From NCBI GenBank assembly GCA_946535985.1, contig CAMNDY010000009.1:1-57934 (forward strand): DNA of 57,934 nt, in the 5' to 3' direction. The notes below the pieces were generated by a model, which had not been told where the DNA came from, did not search any database, and saw nothing but the letters and a program-made list of their open reading frames with translations. Made by a program: the position numbers and the translations under genes. Origin of the DNA: an uncultured Treponema sp. GTDB lineage: Bacteria > Spirochaetota > Spirochaetia > Treponematales > Treponemataceae. This document shows positions 27,696-39,900 of this stretch, piece after piece. Positions within the stretch are counted from its first letter, which is position 1. Each line of letters starts with the position of its first letter.

Positions 27696-30600
27696 ATGTC
27701 AGGCAAGCAATCAAAAAAAGTAAGAAGATCAAAGAAAATCTCTAAAAAAGCAGTTGCCGGTGCAGCTGCAGCAATCCTTTGTGCATCTCCGCTAGCAGCA
27801 GAAGGCGGAGAATTCCTTGTAAGTTTATTCCCTCATTTTTCTTTCCCGGTTGTAAAATTTGATGACGCACTTACCACTGGCTTTGGTGGTGGTCTGCGTT
27901 TGACTTATAAACCAACAGATTACTTTGGCATTTTCCTTCAGGGAGACTACAAACAGTTTTCTTTTGATACAGCCAATAGCATTGGAAATCTTTCTGTAAT
28001 GGATGCAACTGCCGGTGCAGGCTACTATCTTTCAATAACAGACCGACTCGGACTTAATTTTGATGCAGGTGTTGGTTACTATTATGCAAACTATGCTACC
28101 GGCAAGGGCAGCAATAAATCTTCAACTCCTCTTTCGGGCTTTAATGTTGGCGGTTCAATTTCGGTTTCATATAAAATCGGACCTGCAATTTCTGTTTATG
28201 CCAGCGGCGGTGCCCAGCATTATGCCTATAAAAACTCAAAGTTCATTACAAGCGTAGATGCAAATCCTGGAATTACCTTTAATATTTCAAGAGCCTTCTC
28301 GCAGAAAAATAACATCAGTGTAGAAGAGGCTCAGCTCAAACCTGTATTCCCTGTATTCTATTCCTGGTATAACGACAACTCCTTTGGTGCTATAGAAGTT
28401 TGCAACGAAGAAGATTCAACTATTACAGATGTAACAGTTTATTTTTACCAGCAGCAGTACATGGGTCAGCCGCGTGATTGTGCAAAAGCAAAAACTCTCA
28501 AAAAAGGCGAAAAACTTACAGTAGACCTCAAGGCCTTCTTTAATGAAAACATGCTCAGCCTTAATGAAAAGAGCGATACCCTTGCAAACATCATTGTTGA
28601 ATATAAATATCTTGGTTCAAAGCGAACAGAAACCTTCCCTATGATTGTTCCGGTTTATGGACGAAACAATATGTCCTGGGAAGATGACCGTTGTGCCTCT
28701 GCCTTTGTTTCTTCAAAAGACCCTGCCGCCATGTGGTTTTCAAAATATGTAACTTCAACCGTCCGCGATGAAATCCGTAGTGGTGTACCTCAGAATATTC
28801 AGTATGCAATGGCCGTTTTCCAGGCGCTGGACCAGTTTGGTATTAACTATGTAAAAGACCCAACTTCTGCCTTTGAAGATAACGTTGGTACCGCTTCTAT
28901 AGACTTTCTTCAGTTTCCATATCAGACACTGATGTATCGTGGCGGTGACTGTGACGACCTTTCAATCCTTACCTGTTCTTTGTTTGAATCAATTGGAATT
29001 AAAACAGCCTTTATTACAATTCCGGGGCATATCTTTATGGCCTTTGATTCGGGACTTTCTTTAGCAGAGGCACAGGATTATTTTGATTCACTTGATAATT
29101 TTATTGTAGACGGAAACAAGGTTTGGGTTCCGCTTGAAATTACCCTTAGCGATGAAGGTTTTAATAAAGCATGGCATAAAGGAGCCTGGGAATGGAATAC
29201 TGCAAACCGCACAGGCGATGCAATGATTTATCCAATGGAAGATTCCTGGAAAATCTATAAGCCTGTAAGTGTTCCAGGTGCCGCTGCAAAATTCACCTTG
29301 CCGGAAGAAAGTCTGGTTGCAAAAAGCTTCTCTTCAATGGTTGATGAATTTGTAATTGCCCAGATTACTCCACAAATTGCAAGCTTTGAAAATCTTCTGG
29401 TTAAGGCTCCTACCGCTCAAAACTATAATGATTTTGGTATTCTTTACGCACGTTACGGACTTTTTGAACAGGCCGAAGAGCAGTTCCGTCTTGCAAGAAT
29501 CTCAAAATATCTTCCTTCAATTTTGAATACAGCAAACCTTTATTATTCTCAAAAGGATTATACAAAAGCCGCTGCCTGGTACAAGCAGGTTCTTGCTGCC
29601 GACAATACAAACAACCTGGCAATGCTTGGACTTGCCCGCTGTGCTTACGAAACAGGCGATTATAACGAATGCGACCGATGGTACGGAACTGTTTATAAAA
29701 ACGACAGAAGTCTTGCCCGCCAGTATTCTTATCTTGGAGCCTTTGAACAGACAAACGGACGAAGCTTTAGCCTTGCAGACCGTCTTGAAAATACAGTCTG
29801 GGTACAGAGCGCAGAATACAATATGCGAAACGGAGTTATTACTTCTGTTCTTCCGGTTGTTCCAAATACATCTGTTACACCTCAGACAAGTGCAGTAGTG
29901 CTGCAGACAAGCGAGCCTGTAGAAAAAGCTGATGGTCTTGAAAATATAAGCAGTCCTCTAGCAATTGCTCCGGGAAATATTCCACTAGAACGCAGAGATG
30001 ATGAAGAGCAGAGTAGTGCTGGTGGTGCCGGTGCTTCAGGTTCTGGCTCTGGCGACGGTGATGACGAATACAAAGGAATTTCTTCACAGCTTGATTTTAA
30101 TATTCTTTCTGCACAAGACCTTGCAATGCTGGCCCAGGATTCAATTGAAGAAAACGGTGAAACTTTAGACGACTTTGACGCATCTTCTTATTCACTTTCT
30201 GTAAAAGAAGACAAACTTATAGATACAACTTATGTAACTTCAATCATGACCGATGTTCCAGTAAGAGAACCTGGAACAGGTACTGGAACAGGAACCGTCC
30301 TCCCAGATGGTACGACCGTGGTCCCTGAGGCTCTCGAAGGGCCACAAACCCCAGCGTCATCTCTCGAAGGGCAAGCCGCCACCCCAGCCGCCATCGCCGC
30401 AGCCGAAAAAGCAGAAGCCGAAGCTACATTAGCCGCCTTTACATTAACACAGGAAGCCTTTGCAGAACTGGTAGCCGCTGCCCCTGCAGTAGCCAAAATT
30501 GACTTACCTGATTTACCAGAAATAGATTTACCAACAAAAAAAGAAGTTAATGGTGTTATTGGTGGTAACGCTGTTAGTAAAAATACAAGCAAAACAAACG

Positions 30601-30962
30601 CAACGACAAAAGAAAAAGAAACCTGGGTTCCTGAACTCGTAGAAGGTCTTAAAGAATTAGAAAAGACAACTGACGCTGCAAGTGACACTAAATCAGAAGC
30701 AGCCCTTCGACAAGCTCAGGGAGCACAAAGCTCAACAGGTGCATCAACCGTGAACACTTATGGTGAAGCTGAAACAACCGTGAACACTGATGTTAAAACT
30801 GTGGTCCCTGAGCCTGTCGAAGGGCCACAATCACCAACCGTCGAAACCCAACAACCTCCAAAGAAATCAAATAAAAAAATATATATCGGCTTTGCAGCAC
30901 TTGCTGCTGCATTGGCAGCTTTATTTATAGGCTTAAAGAAAAAAGGAAAGAGAAATGATTAA
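27696..30962 (+). CDS. Barrel/transglutaminase-like/TPR protein with intact catalytic residues and C-terminal membrane anchor
   Basis: A 1088-aa secreted protein, paralogue of the preceding gene. It has a long basic signal sequence (cleavage after LAAEGG is plausible), a barrel-like region to about residue 200, an Ig-like segment, and a transglutaminase-like core with Cys 419 (GGDCDD) and His 445 (PGHIFMAF). TPR repeats run to about 700. The last third is low-complexity, Ala/Glu/Pro/Thr-rich, and holds several copies of the family A palindrome in frame. The end is a membrane helix (about 1059-1080) followed by KKKGKRND. AAGGAAAG lies before the ATG. The stop overlaps the next start by eight bases. 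It could crosslink or cleave surface proteins, the giant product of the next gene being the obvious candidate (inference). Confidence 0.8.
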   Translation: MSGKQSKKVRRSKKISKKAVAGAAAAILCASPLAAEGGEFLVSLFPHFSFPVVKFDDALTTGFGGGLRLTYKPTDYFGIFLQGDYKQFSFDTANSIGNLSVMDATAGAGYYLSITDRLGLNFDAGVGYYYANYATGKGSNKSSTPLSGFNVGGSISVSYKIGPAISVYASGGAQHYAYKNSKFITSVDANPGITFNISRAFSQKNNISVEEAQLKPVFPVFYSWYNDNSFGAIEVCNEEDSTITDVTVYFYQQQYMGQPRDCAKAKTLKKGEKLTVDLKAFFNENMLSLNEKSDTLANIIVEYKYLGSKRTETFPMIVPVYGRNNMSWEDDRCASAFVSSKDPAAMWFSKYVTSTVRDEIRSGVPQNIQYAMAVFQALDQFGINYVKDPTSAFEDNVGTASIDFLQFPYQTLMYRGGDCDDLSILTCSLFESIGIKTAFITIPGHIFMAFDSGLSLAEAQDYFDSLDNFIVDGNKVWVPLEITLSDEGFNKAWHKGAWEWNTANRTGDAMIYPMEDSWKIYKPVSVPGAAAKFTLPEESLVAKSFSSMVDEFVIAQITPQIASFENLLVKAPTAQNYNDFGILYARYGLFEQAEEQFRLARISKYLPSILNTANLYYSQKDYTKAAAWYKQVLAADNTNNLAMLGLARCAYETGDYNECDRWYGTVYKNDRSLARQYSYLGAFEQTNGRSFSLADRLENTVWVQSAEYNMRNGVITSVLPVVPNTSVTPQTSAVVLQTSEPVEKADGLENISSPLAIAPGNIPLERRDDEEQSSAGGAGASGSGSGDGDDEYKGISSQLDFNILSAQDLAMLAQDSIEENGETLDDFDASSYSLSVKEDKLIDTTYVTSIMTDVPVREPGTGTGTGTVLPDGTTVVPEALEGPQTPASSLEGQAATPAAIAAAEKAEAEATLAAFTLTQEAFAELVAAAPAVAKIDLPDLPEIDLPTKKEVNGVIGGNAVSKNTSKTNATTKEKETWVPELVEGLKELEKTTDAASDTKSEAALRQAQGAQSSTGASTVNTYGEAETTVNTDVKTVVPEPVEGPQSPTVETQQPPKKSNKKIYIGFAALAAALAALFIGLKKKGKRND
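30320..30343. repeat. Family A palindrome in frame (VPEALEGP)
   Basis: A variant copy, GGTCCCTGAGG then CTCTCGAAGGGCC, read as VPEALEGPQ. A 3' half copy (CTCTCGAAGGGC) follows at about 30360-30372 and reads SSLEGQ. A degenerate copy at 30627-30648 reads VPELVEGL. Confidence 0.8.
30702..30826. repeat. Two opposed family A palindromes in frame
   Basis: A reverse-orientation copy at 30702-30724 is read as LRQAQGAQ, and a forward copy at 30803-30826 as VPEPVEGPQ, within the same low-complexity tail. Both keep the frame open, so the tail has tolerated repeated insertion. Confidence 0.85.
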
Positions 30963-33900
30963 ATCAAACAAGAACGTAACAAAACTTTTAACCTCAGTTA
31001 TCATTACAGTAATTTTACTCCTCGTAGGCTCCTGTCAAAACTGGATGAGCAGCGACGACTTTATGTCCAAAATCGAAGACGAGGTACATGATGCAAATGC
31101 AAAGGAAGTAAATGTTTACGTACGATATGCAAATGCGAAGATGGGGACAACCGAACCTCAAGGTAATACTAAAATGAAGGTAGATGTTACCTCAAAAATT
31201 TCAGCAGTAACAAACGATGACTATGGCTTTGTAAAATGGGCCGCTTTCTCTACAGAAGATTTTCCATCAGATAAGCAGCATTCAAAACTCACTTTCTTAA
31301 ACGAAGAGAATTACAACGAAAATTACAAGACAAAAGAACTTCCTTCAGACGTTGTAAGCTTTTCAAATCCAAATAACCCTGCAACTGAAGTAAAAATTCT
31401 GACCGCCCGCTCGGATATCTTCATTATTCCAATTGTTGCAACAAGACCTTCCTACGTACAATCGGTTCCTGCAAACGCAGACAACAACGTAGTAAAAAAT
31501 ACATCAATCCGAATCCTTTTCTCAAAGGCAATCGATAAAAAGACTCTCTATGATGAGGATGGAAATGTAAATTACTCAATTACAACAGGTTTTGCTGGTA
31601 TTACAGAGGATTCTGGGGATATAGAAGCAAATGACATTACAAATTACTTTGAACCAACTCTCAGCGAATCTGGAAAAATGCTCACCCTAAAACTCAAGGA
31701 AAAAGAAGATAAATCAGGAACGCTTCTGCTGGATCCTAAACAGCGAATTACTGTAACCCTGCTGGAAGGACTATGCGACCTTTATGGCTTTGCAATGAAC
31801 GGAAACTACACCTTTAGTTTTGTAACAGGTAATAATACCGATAGTCTTGCTCCAATGATTGAGGTTATCTACGGTGGCGGAACAGGTGCAATCGATGAAG
31901 TGTTTGTTTCTTTCCATGATGTTGATGAAAACGGTGATCCAACTGTCGGTGGCGTTGGAACAGATGCTGCAAAGAATGCTCCAAAAGATATCAACAGTAA
32001 CGAATATACAGACAAGCTTGTTGCACAGCGTGTATACGACAAAGTAAATCTTTACATAAAAGCAACAGATATTATCCTGTCTGGAGATCTCATACCTAAC
32101 CCAGCAAAGGATTATAATGAAGAAAACGTTTCATTTATTGGTATTTCAGCTTCTCTCTATATTGATAAGGACGGAAATGCAATAGTTCCGGATGAAAGTA
32201 CAACAATTGCAAAGAAAAACTACATCTATGTTTCCGGCCAGATAGATTCAGGTGCAGAAGAGAATCCTCTCTTTACAGAAAAAGTACCATTGACCAACGG
32301 TGGTACAATCTATACTTATGATGTAAGCAGCCTGCCAGACGGACTTATCAAGATTGATGTCTGGGGTATTGATATGACCGGTAACAGTGGTGGCCCAAAT
32401 GATGCAGGCTCTCCATATTACAAAAAGCAGGATAACGGTTATAAATCAATCTTTGTGGTAAAAGATACAACAGCAATCAACTCTGTAGTAGAAGCAAAAA
32501 AGATTGACTCAAATTCTACTGCAGCTCCATATCATTGGTATAACTACGATACTCTTTCAACAATAGAACTTTATGATGGGGATGGGGCAAACAAGATTCA
32601 CGATGCCGGCCACGAAAAGCTCCGCTCACTTGACAAGAACCTTTGGTGGAACTTTTCTACAAGTAAAACAGCAGAATCTTCTGGATGGAAGCTCATTCAC
32701 GACGAAAACGGCGACAGAGTGAAGTATCTATTTACTACTGCAAAGGTTCCTGCAAAAGATGGTCCAATAGATATTACAGTATTCATGAGAGATGATATGG
32801 GAAATCTTTCTGACCCTGTAGTACTCGACCAGATTATGTATGATAATACAAAACCAACTGTTACACTCAAAAAAGGAAAAGGTGATTTTGTAGATGCAAC
32901 AACGGGAGAGGCTGTCCTGCATGCTTCAGAAAAAGAGGGCGAGGCAATAAATCAGATTCTTAAAGTTGAAATTGGTGAAGCAAACGAAAACAATGCAGGT
33001 TCCGGAATCCGTCGTATGGAAATCCACGTTAAGAAAGATGGCCAGGAAGTTGCCGTTCCTCTTGATGCAACAAAATTTGCCGTAAAATATGCACCTGCTT
33101 CTATTACAAATCCAACACCTTCTTCTGAAGGAGTTCGTGACATTACACCTGCTGCCGACGATACAGCAACAACAGCAAATCTCAAAGTATTCAATGTAAA
33201 CGATTCAAACAAAATCACAAGCGGTACACTTTTCATTTACGGAATTACACTTGGTACTACAGATGGTCAGTATGAAATTTCTGTAGATTTGTACGACTCT
33301 GCCTTGAACAAAACAACAGCTCCAGCCAAGACAATTATGGCCCGCGATACAACAGACCCTAAAATTGGCAAGGTACAGGTAATGAATGTTGCCAGCCGCA
33401 AAGTTTACGGTCACGATGATGTAACCTGGTGGCTCCCATACGATCGCTTTGAAGATGCAAATAACCTTTCAAAAGTAACTCTCAAGATTACAGCAAACGA
33501 AGCAGGTTCCGGACTCAAATATCTTAAGCTTGCCGAAAATGCAGAATTCACAGAAAATACAAAACTCTATGTAGGCAGCGAACTTCTTACAAGAGATAAA
33601 GATTACAAACTCAACACAGCAGCAAAGACAATCGAACTGCTCGACTGGTACACACCAAAGCTCATAAATGCAAATGGTGGTACTCATGAAATCACACTCG
33701 AAAATATCAAATTAAATAATATAAATGCTCCTGCCGGTACAAGTCAGGGTAACAAAATCAAACTCACAACCGACGACTTCGTAGGAAAGACAACAGATAA
33801 TGCAAATAACATTTACTACGGCGATACAAGCGTAACAGGCACCCTGGTTTATGCAGACTCACTTGCTCCTCAGATTGCAAGTCTCACAGTAGAAGACTCT

Positions 33901-36900
33901 GCAAAAAATACTACAACTAACCCTGATGATAAAGCCTATGACAAAGACAATTTTACCGATAGCCAGACCGTAGTTCTTTACCTCACTCTCGGCGATACAG
34001 AAGTTGGTAACAAGGGTAGTGGTGTAAACAAAGTTATCCTTTCTGACAATGCCGTATTTACAGGTACAACAGAAATTTTTGTAGTAAACGGCAGCACCGA
34101 AACAAAACTTACAAAATCAAGCGACTACACAATTGATTCAGACAACAAGTCTGTAAACTTTACAAAAGTATTTACAGAAACAAATAAACTCAAGTTTACA
34201 AACGTAAACATCATTTCTGCAGAAAACGGTCCACAGATTATTAAAGCCGACGTACAGGACTTTGCGGGAATTAAGTCGGTTACAAGTAAGAATACAAATA
34301 CAATTGTATTTGATAACGATCCACCTGTAGTTTCTGCTATAACCTGGATTCCAGATAATACAACAGTAACAGCTGGTACAACAAATACAAATACAATTTT
34401 AAATCAGAATCTTAAAGTTGACTTTACCGAAGAAACAGCCGGTGTAAAAGTTCTTAAGATGGAAATCATACATCAGGATGTAAGCACAACCCCTTATGCA
34501 ATTCCTTTTGGAAATGCCAGCGATGTAAACTTCAAACTATTTGATGAAAGTAACACAGAACTTGTAAAAGGTACAGATTATACAATCGACGGCCAGTACA
34601 TCATATTAACAAAACCAAAAACAACAGGCTCTTTAAGCTTCCGTGGAATTACTCTTAAAGCTGCAAGAGAAGAAGGTACTTACAATGTAAAAGTTTCTAT
34701 GCTCGATGCTGCAGAATTAAAAGCCGAAACTTCAAAAACTATGGTAATTGATACTGTTGCTCCTGTAATAACAAAGGACCTTGAAATTAAGGGTCATAAA
34801 GAAAGTGTTGAACTTGCAAATACAACTTCAAGTCTGGATGGTAAATGGCTTGCTAAAGAATGGATTGGTGGCAGCAATAAAGCCCCTGATTCAATTCCTG
34901 TTTATATTACAGTTAAAGAAAAGAGTTCTGGTGTAAAAGTATTAAAGTTTGCAAATTCTGTAACACTTGATGCAGATAGAACTACACTCTATACAGTTGA
35001 TTCTACTGGTGTAGAAACCGAAGTTACTCCAAGAAGCAGATACGAAGTAGTTCCTAAAACAAAAGAAATCATTATTAAGAGCGAGCTGGATGCTAAAACT
35101 CTCTTCTCTCGCCAGGATGAATCTGAATTCAAGATTCTTGTAAAGAATATTGGTTTTGAAAATGCAGACAGTGCATCAAAAGAATCTATTAACAGCATAA
35201 GTCTTATAGCTTCCGACATTGCAAAAAATGATTCGCTTTCTAAATCAACAACAGAAAGCCGCATCCTTTCCGACAGTATTTCTCCTGCCGCTCCAACAGG
35301 TCTTACTCTTAAAGACCGCGCTCATTCAACTGCCAATAAGACAATAGAAGCTTCTGCAGGTTATACAAACGAATCTATTGTAGACATGACCTTTAACCTT
35401 ACAGATTCCGAAAAGTTTGGTTCTGGTTACCACAAGTTTGTTTTGACCGGCGCAAGCTTTATTGGCGGCAACTCAGCAGACAAGACAACAATCACAGTAA
35501 AAGATTCAAGTGGAACCGTAATTCCAAATGTAGAATTTGCCCTTTCTGCTGATGGCAAAACCTTGACCCTCAAAAAGACAGGTCAGGCAACCGATGTATA
35601 CGCCGTTATCCGCCAGGCTGTTAGTGTAGAACTTAAGAACGTTCAGCTTGATAACGCAAGCACAAACGGCTCTCACACAGTTACCCTTAAGGCTTACGAC
35701 CTTACAGGCTGGGATTCTACTGCTGCAAGCACAAGCATTACACTTGATACAGAAAAACCTGCACTTGAAAAAGGTGTATTTGCTGCAAATTATACAAATT
35801 CTAGTGCGGCATACTACCAGCCGTCAATTAACGTTTACCCACATGCTAATGGAGAAACGGCAGAAGGTGTTTCAATAAATTATGACGGAAAATCCGTTCC
35901 AACCTTCTATACAGCTACAACATATAAGACAGGTTACTATCAGGTAAATGGTGAAGTTTCAAGTTCTTCATCTGCTCCTGCTGTTACTAACTTTGTACAC
36001 GGAGCCGTTCTTGGAATCCGTGGTAAAGATAATATCAGGTTAGGTGGCTGGACAAGAGCAAAAACCTTCTTGTATTACTATAAATACTCAAGCACAGATG
36101 CACCTTTCTCAAAAACAGAATCTGGTATTCTTGGAAGCACAAACCCTGAATTCGATATTAACAATAAAGGAAATAATAATAATCAGCCTACTGGCAATAA
36201 TACTGCAACAGGTACAACTCTCTGGTTCGGTTTTGATGAAGGTAAGTATTCTGCCGTTATCGTTGACGAAGCCGGAAACTGTAGTGATGTCTTCCACTTT
36301 GCTGTTGTAAGAGATGTTGAAAAGCCTGCAAAGGAATGGGATAGTGGCAGCAACGCAGACAGCCTTAATAAACGTGTCCTCCTGCAAATGCCAGATGCTT
36401 CTGCAAATGTATTTACAAATTCAGATGTTGCGGTAGCAAACTATTCTGATTTCCCAGATTTCAATGCAGATTATATGAGTAGGTATCCAATTCGTACTAA
36501 AAAATATGTTACAAAGAAAACAAGTGGAAATTATAAGATTCAGTTAAATCTTGGCGGAAATTATTCTGCAGATACACCTATTAAAAAAATTGATAATACA
36601 GAAGCAAGTGCAACAACAAAGTATACAGAACTTGATGCTACGACAGATTCTTCTCCAATAGAAATGTATGCAGTTAGTACTTATTATGGTTCATGGCCTA
36701 CTAAAGAAATTTCAAGTGGAGACTCTGGTTCATCATGGATGTATGCCCCGGTTGTTCCGTATGGAACTACTTTCCCTAGTGGTCAAACACATAATGTACA
36801 CTCTTATTCCGAAAATAGTTCTAATTTAGCTTATGTTTTAGGACATAATTATTTTGGTTATGGAACAGGAAGAGCTGATTCAAGTGCCTGGAAAATTCCT

Positions 36901-39900
36901 AATCAGAATGTCACCTGGCATAATTACAAATATACAGGTTCCTGGGCAACAGATACAGGAAATGGTATTAGAAGCCAGATTGACTCAAATAATAACCTTA
37001 TAATCGAAATTCCTAATACTCAGAGTACAGCTCCAGTCTCCGTATTCCTGCGTGACGGTTGTGGTAACATGCAGTATGTTGTCTGTGGATTATACGAAGT
37101 ATCTGGCAAACAGGTTGCCATAAGCTTTGTTATTGATGACAAGCTTGGTTCTGCACCAACATCAAATGGTGTTGTAACAACTCCATTCATTTTGCAGTTC
37201 CCATACTCTTATTATGATTCTGCAAGTGATGTTCAGTGGGGTAGTTATAACTTCCATGTTGGTACTCAGAGTGGAAACTCGGAGGCTCCTTCAACTCAGT
37301 ATGGTACTGGAGGAGTTCGGGGATTTATAAAAGACGAAGTAAAACATGCAACTTATTATAATCCTTCTATTACTTATTCAGATACAGATCTACAATTTAA
37401 ACATGGTTTTGCTTTGCATTTCTTCCCGAATGGTGTCGATAGAGAAGAAGCATCAAATATTATCGGAAAAGAATCTATTACCTTTAGCGATGCTGACTGG
37501 TCAGACACAGAAAAAGCAAAGGGTATCAGGAAGGCAACTGCAACGGATATAGCAGCCGGAAATTATACCTGTCGTGCTTTGATGTATTGTACAAATAGCA
37601 CTACTGTACCTACCTATGCTCAGATAAAAGCCTGCCTTGACGCAGAAAAAAATAGAAGTGCTTCTGAAAAAACAGGTCAGGTTACAGACTGGTCTTATGT
37701 ACAGGTTTCTTCTTCTGCAATAGAAGCAATTCTTTTTGTAGACTATCCAAAGCCAAATTATAGTAAGCTTAACTGGACAATTAATTCTTCACATGAACCT
37801 ATTCCTTATTATATGTGGTATATTTTCGAAGACGCCGTTGGTAACTATGAATTGGCAAAGGTTGTAAATAGTGCTGTATCTGGAAATTATTTGAAGGCGG
37901 CTCCAAGTGCATCAGGTACAGATTATGATAAGTGGCTATACGATGCTACTGCACCAGTGCTCAACATTCGAGGAACAACTGTTAAGGCAAATGGACTGCA
38001 AACAACAAATGCTGCAAATCAGTTGAAAGATCAAGGTACAACATCTGCATCTTTAGCTACACAGGTAAATAAACTTATTGCAACAAATAATGGTTTCGTT
38101 CCATATCTTGATGGTACTACAGTTTGGATAAGTACTGATTATGACAGGACTGGAAGAAGTTCGTCATTGTTAAATTCCAATACAGGTTGGGGTACAACAC
38201 ATAAAGTAGAAGATGGAAATTCACTTATAACAAAACGTGAGTATTTACCATTTGTTGACCTTGAAGTAGACGAAATTACCGGTATCCGTGCATTCTGTTG
38301 GACAAACTCAGATACAACACCTTCGGGAGTTGCATATACTGGTAACACACAAGGTGATAGTACTGAAAATAAATGGTATGCAGGAAATTATGCAACAAGC
38401 TTAACATATAATATTGGTATTTCTTTTGGATATGGTACTGCAGAAAATGCTTATTTAGGTAGTGGTTCTTATGGTACCAGCAAATACACTGGAACTAAAG
38501 TTAATACACTTATTCCAGGAAGTAAACTCAGCGCAGATACTGCACAACCTTTGTACCTGCATGTAATGGACTGGACTGGAAATATAGCAAGTTACAGAAT
38601 TGGTAGTAACAATTTAACTTTCAAAAATGATAAAAAAGAGCCTGTAAGTGAATATACTGATAATACAACAATACAAGCTATAACAAGCTCTTCTCCAAAT
38701 GAATATTATGTTAAATGGGATGGAAGTTATGTAAATGTTCGAATTGCTGGTAAAGGAGCAGGCTCTGCAGAAAATAAGCAGACAATTAAAGTTCGTTACC
38801 CTGTTGAATACTTTAAAGATTATGCTGTTTATACAGACGAAACCAAGATTCTAGGCGCTGGTTATAAAGGCTTATCATTTACAAATTATGATATTAACAG
38901 TGTAAAACGAGATTCTACAGGACCTTATCTTGAGCTTGATTACGATACTTATAAAGATTGGTCTAATTCTCCAACAAGAACTGTATATTATTACGATAAT
39001 GTTGGAAATATAGTTTCAAAATATGTAAAGTTTACATATGATACAGAAGCTCCAAAAGTAAAATCTGTTTCTCTTGTTACACAATCTAGCTCCGGCACCG
39101 AATTCGCAGATGAAGAAATTGGCGCTAGTAAGGATACTGAACTTGTTACTTCTTATGGAAAGTGCCGATCTTACGAAAAGCCAGCAGAATTCTATGATAA
39201 TATAGCAAAGATTCCAGCATCTGATTTGCAGGTAGTTTATATCAATAAAAATGGTACATCAAAATTCCATGTAAACTGGGATGAGGATAACGATTCAACA
39301 GATGTTGCTGATGTTCAGGTAAATACGTGGGATAAAGATGCAGTAAACGGAGATGGTTCAAAAGGAAAATGGGTAACTGTTACTTCAAGAAAGGATAATT
39401 CAGGTCAGTGGAATGGAGACTCTTATATGGGAAGCAGCTATTCTTCTGGTTATGATATTCTTTCTAGTAGTTCAAATCCATTCTCAACCACTGGTACTTA
39501 CTTCCAGGTTCTTGCCGTAGACTTCTCTGGAAACATTGCATGTCAGTACTTTAAGATTATTCTGGATAAAACTCCTCCAAGTTTCTCAACTACAACACCA
39601 AAACCAGTTGTTACTCTACGTAAAGGTTCTATTGGAAAAATTACAAATAATGGAACAGATAATTATTATTACGCAGCTGATGCTTCATACCCTCTAAAAC
39701 TTAGTTTTGGAATTGTCGATGCCGGTTCTGGAAGCGTGACTGCTTTGAAGAAATTTAAGTACAGCTTTGATGGTTCAACATGGTTGCCAGCTAATGGATA
39801 TATTTCAAATCCAGATAATTTTGAAATAGATATTTCAAGCGGTAATATTGAGACTTTCTACTTCATGGATATTCTTGGTAACAAACAGACAACAGCATTA

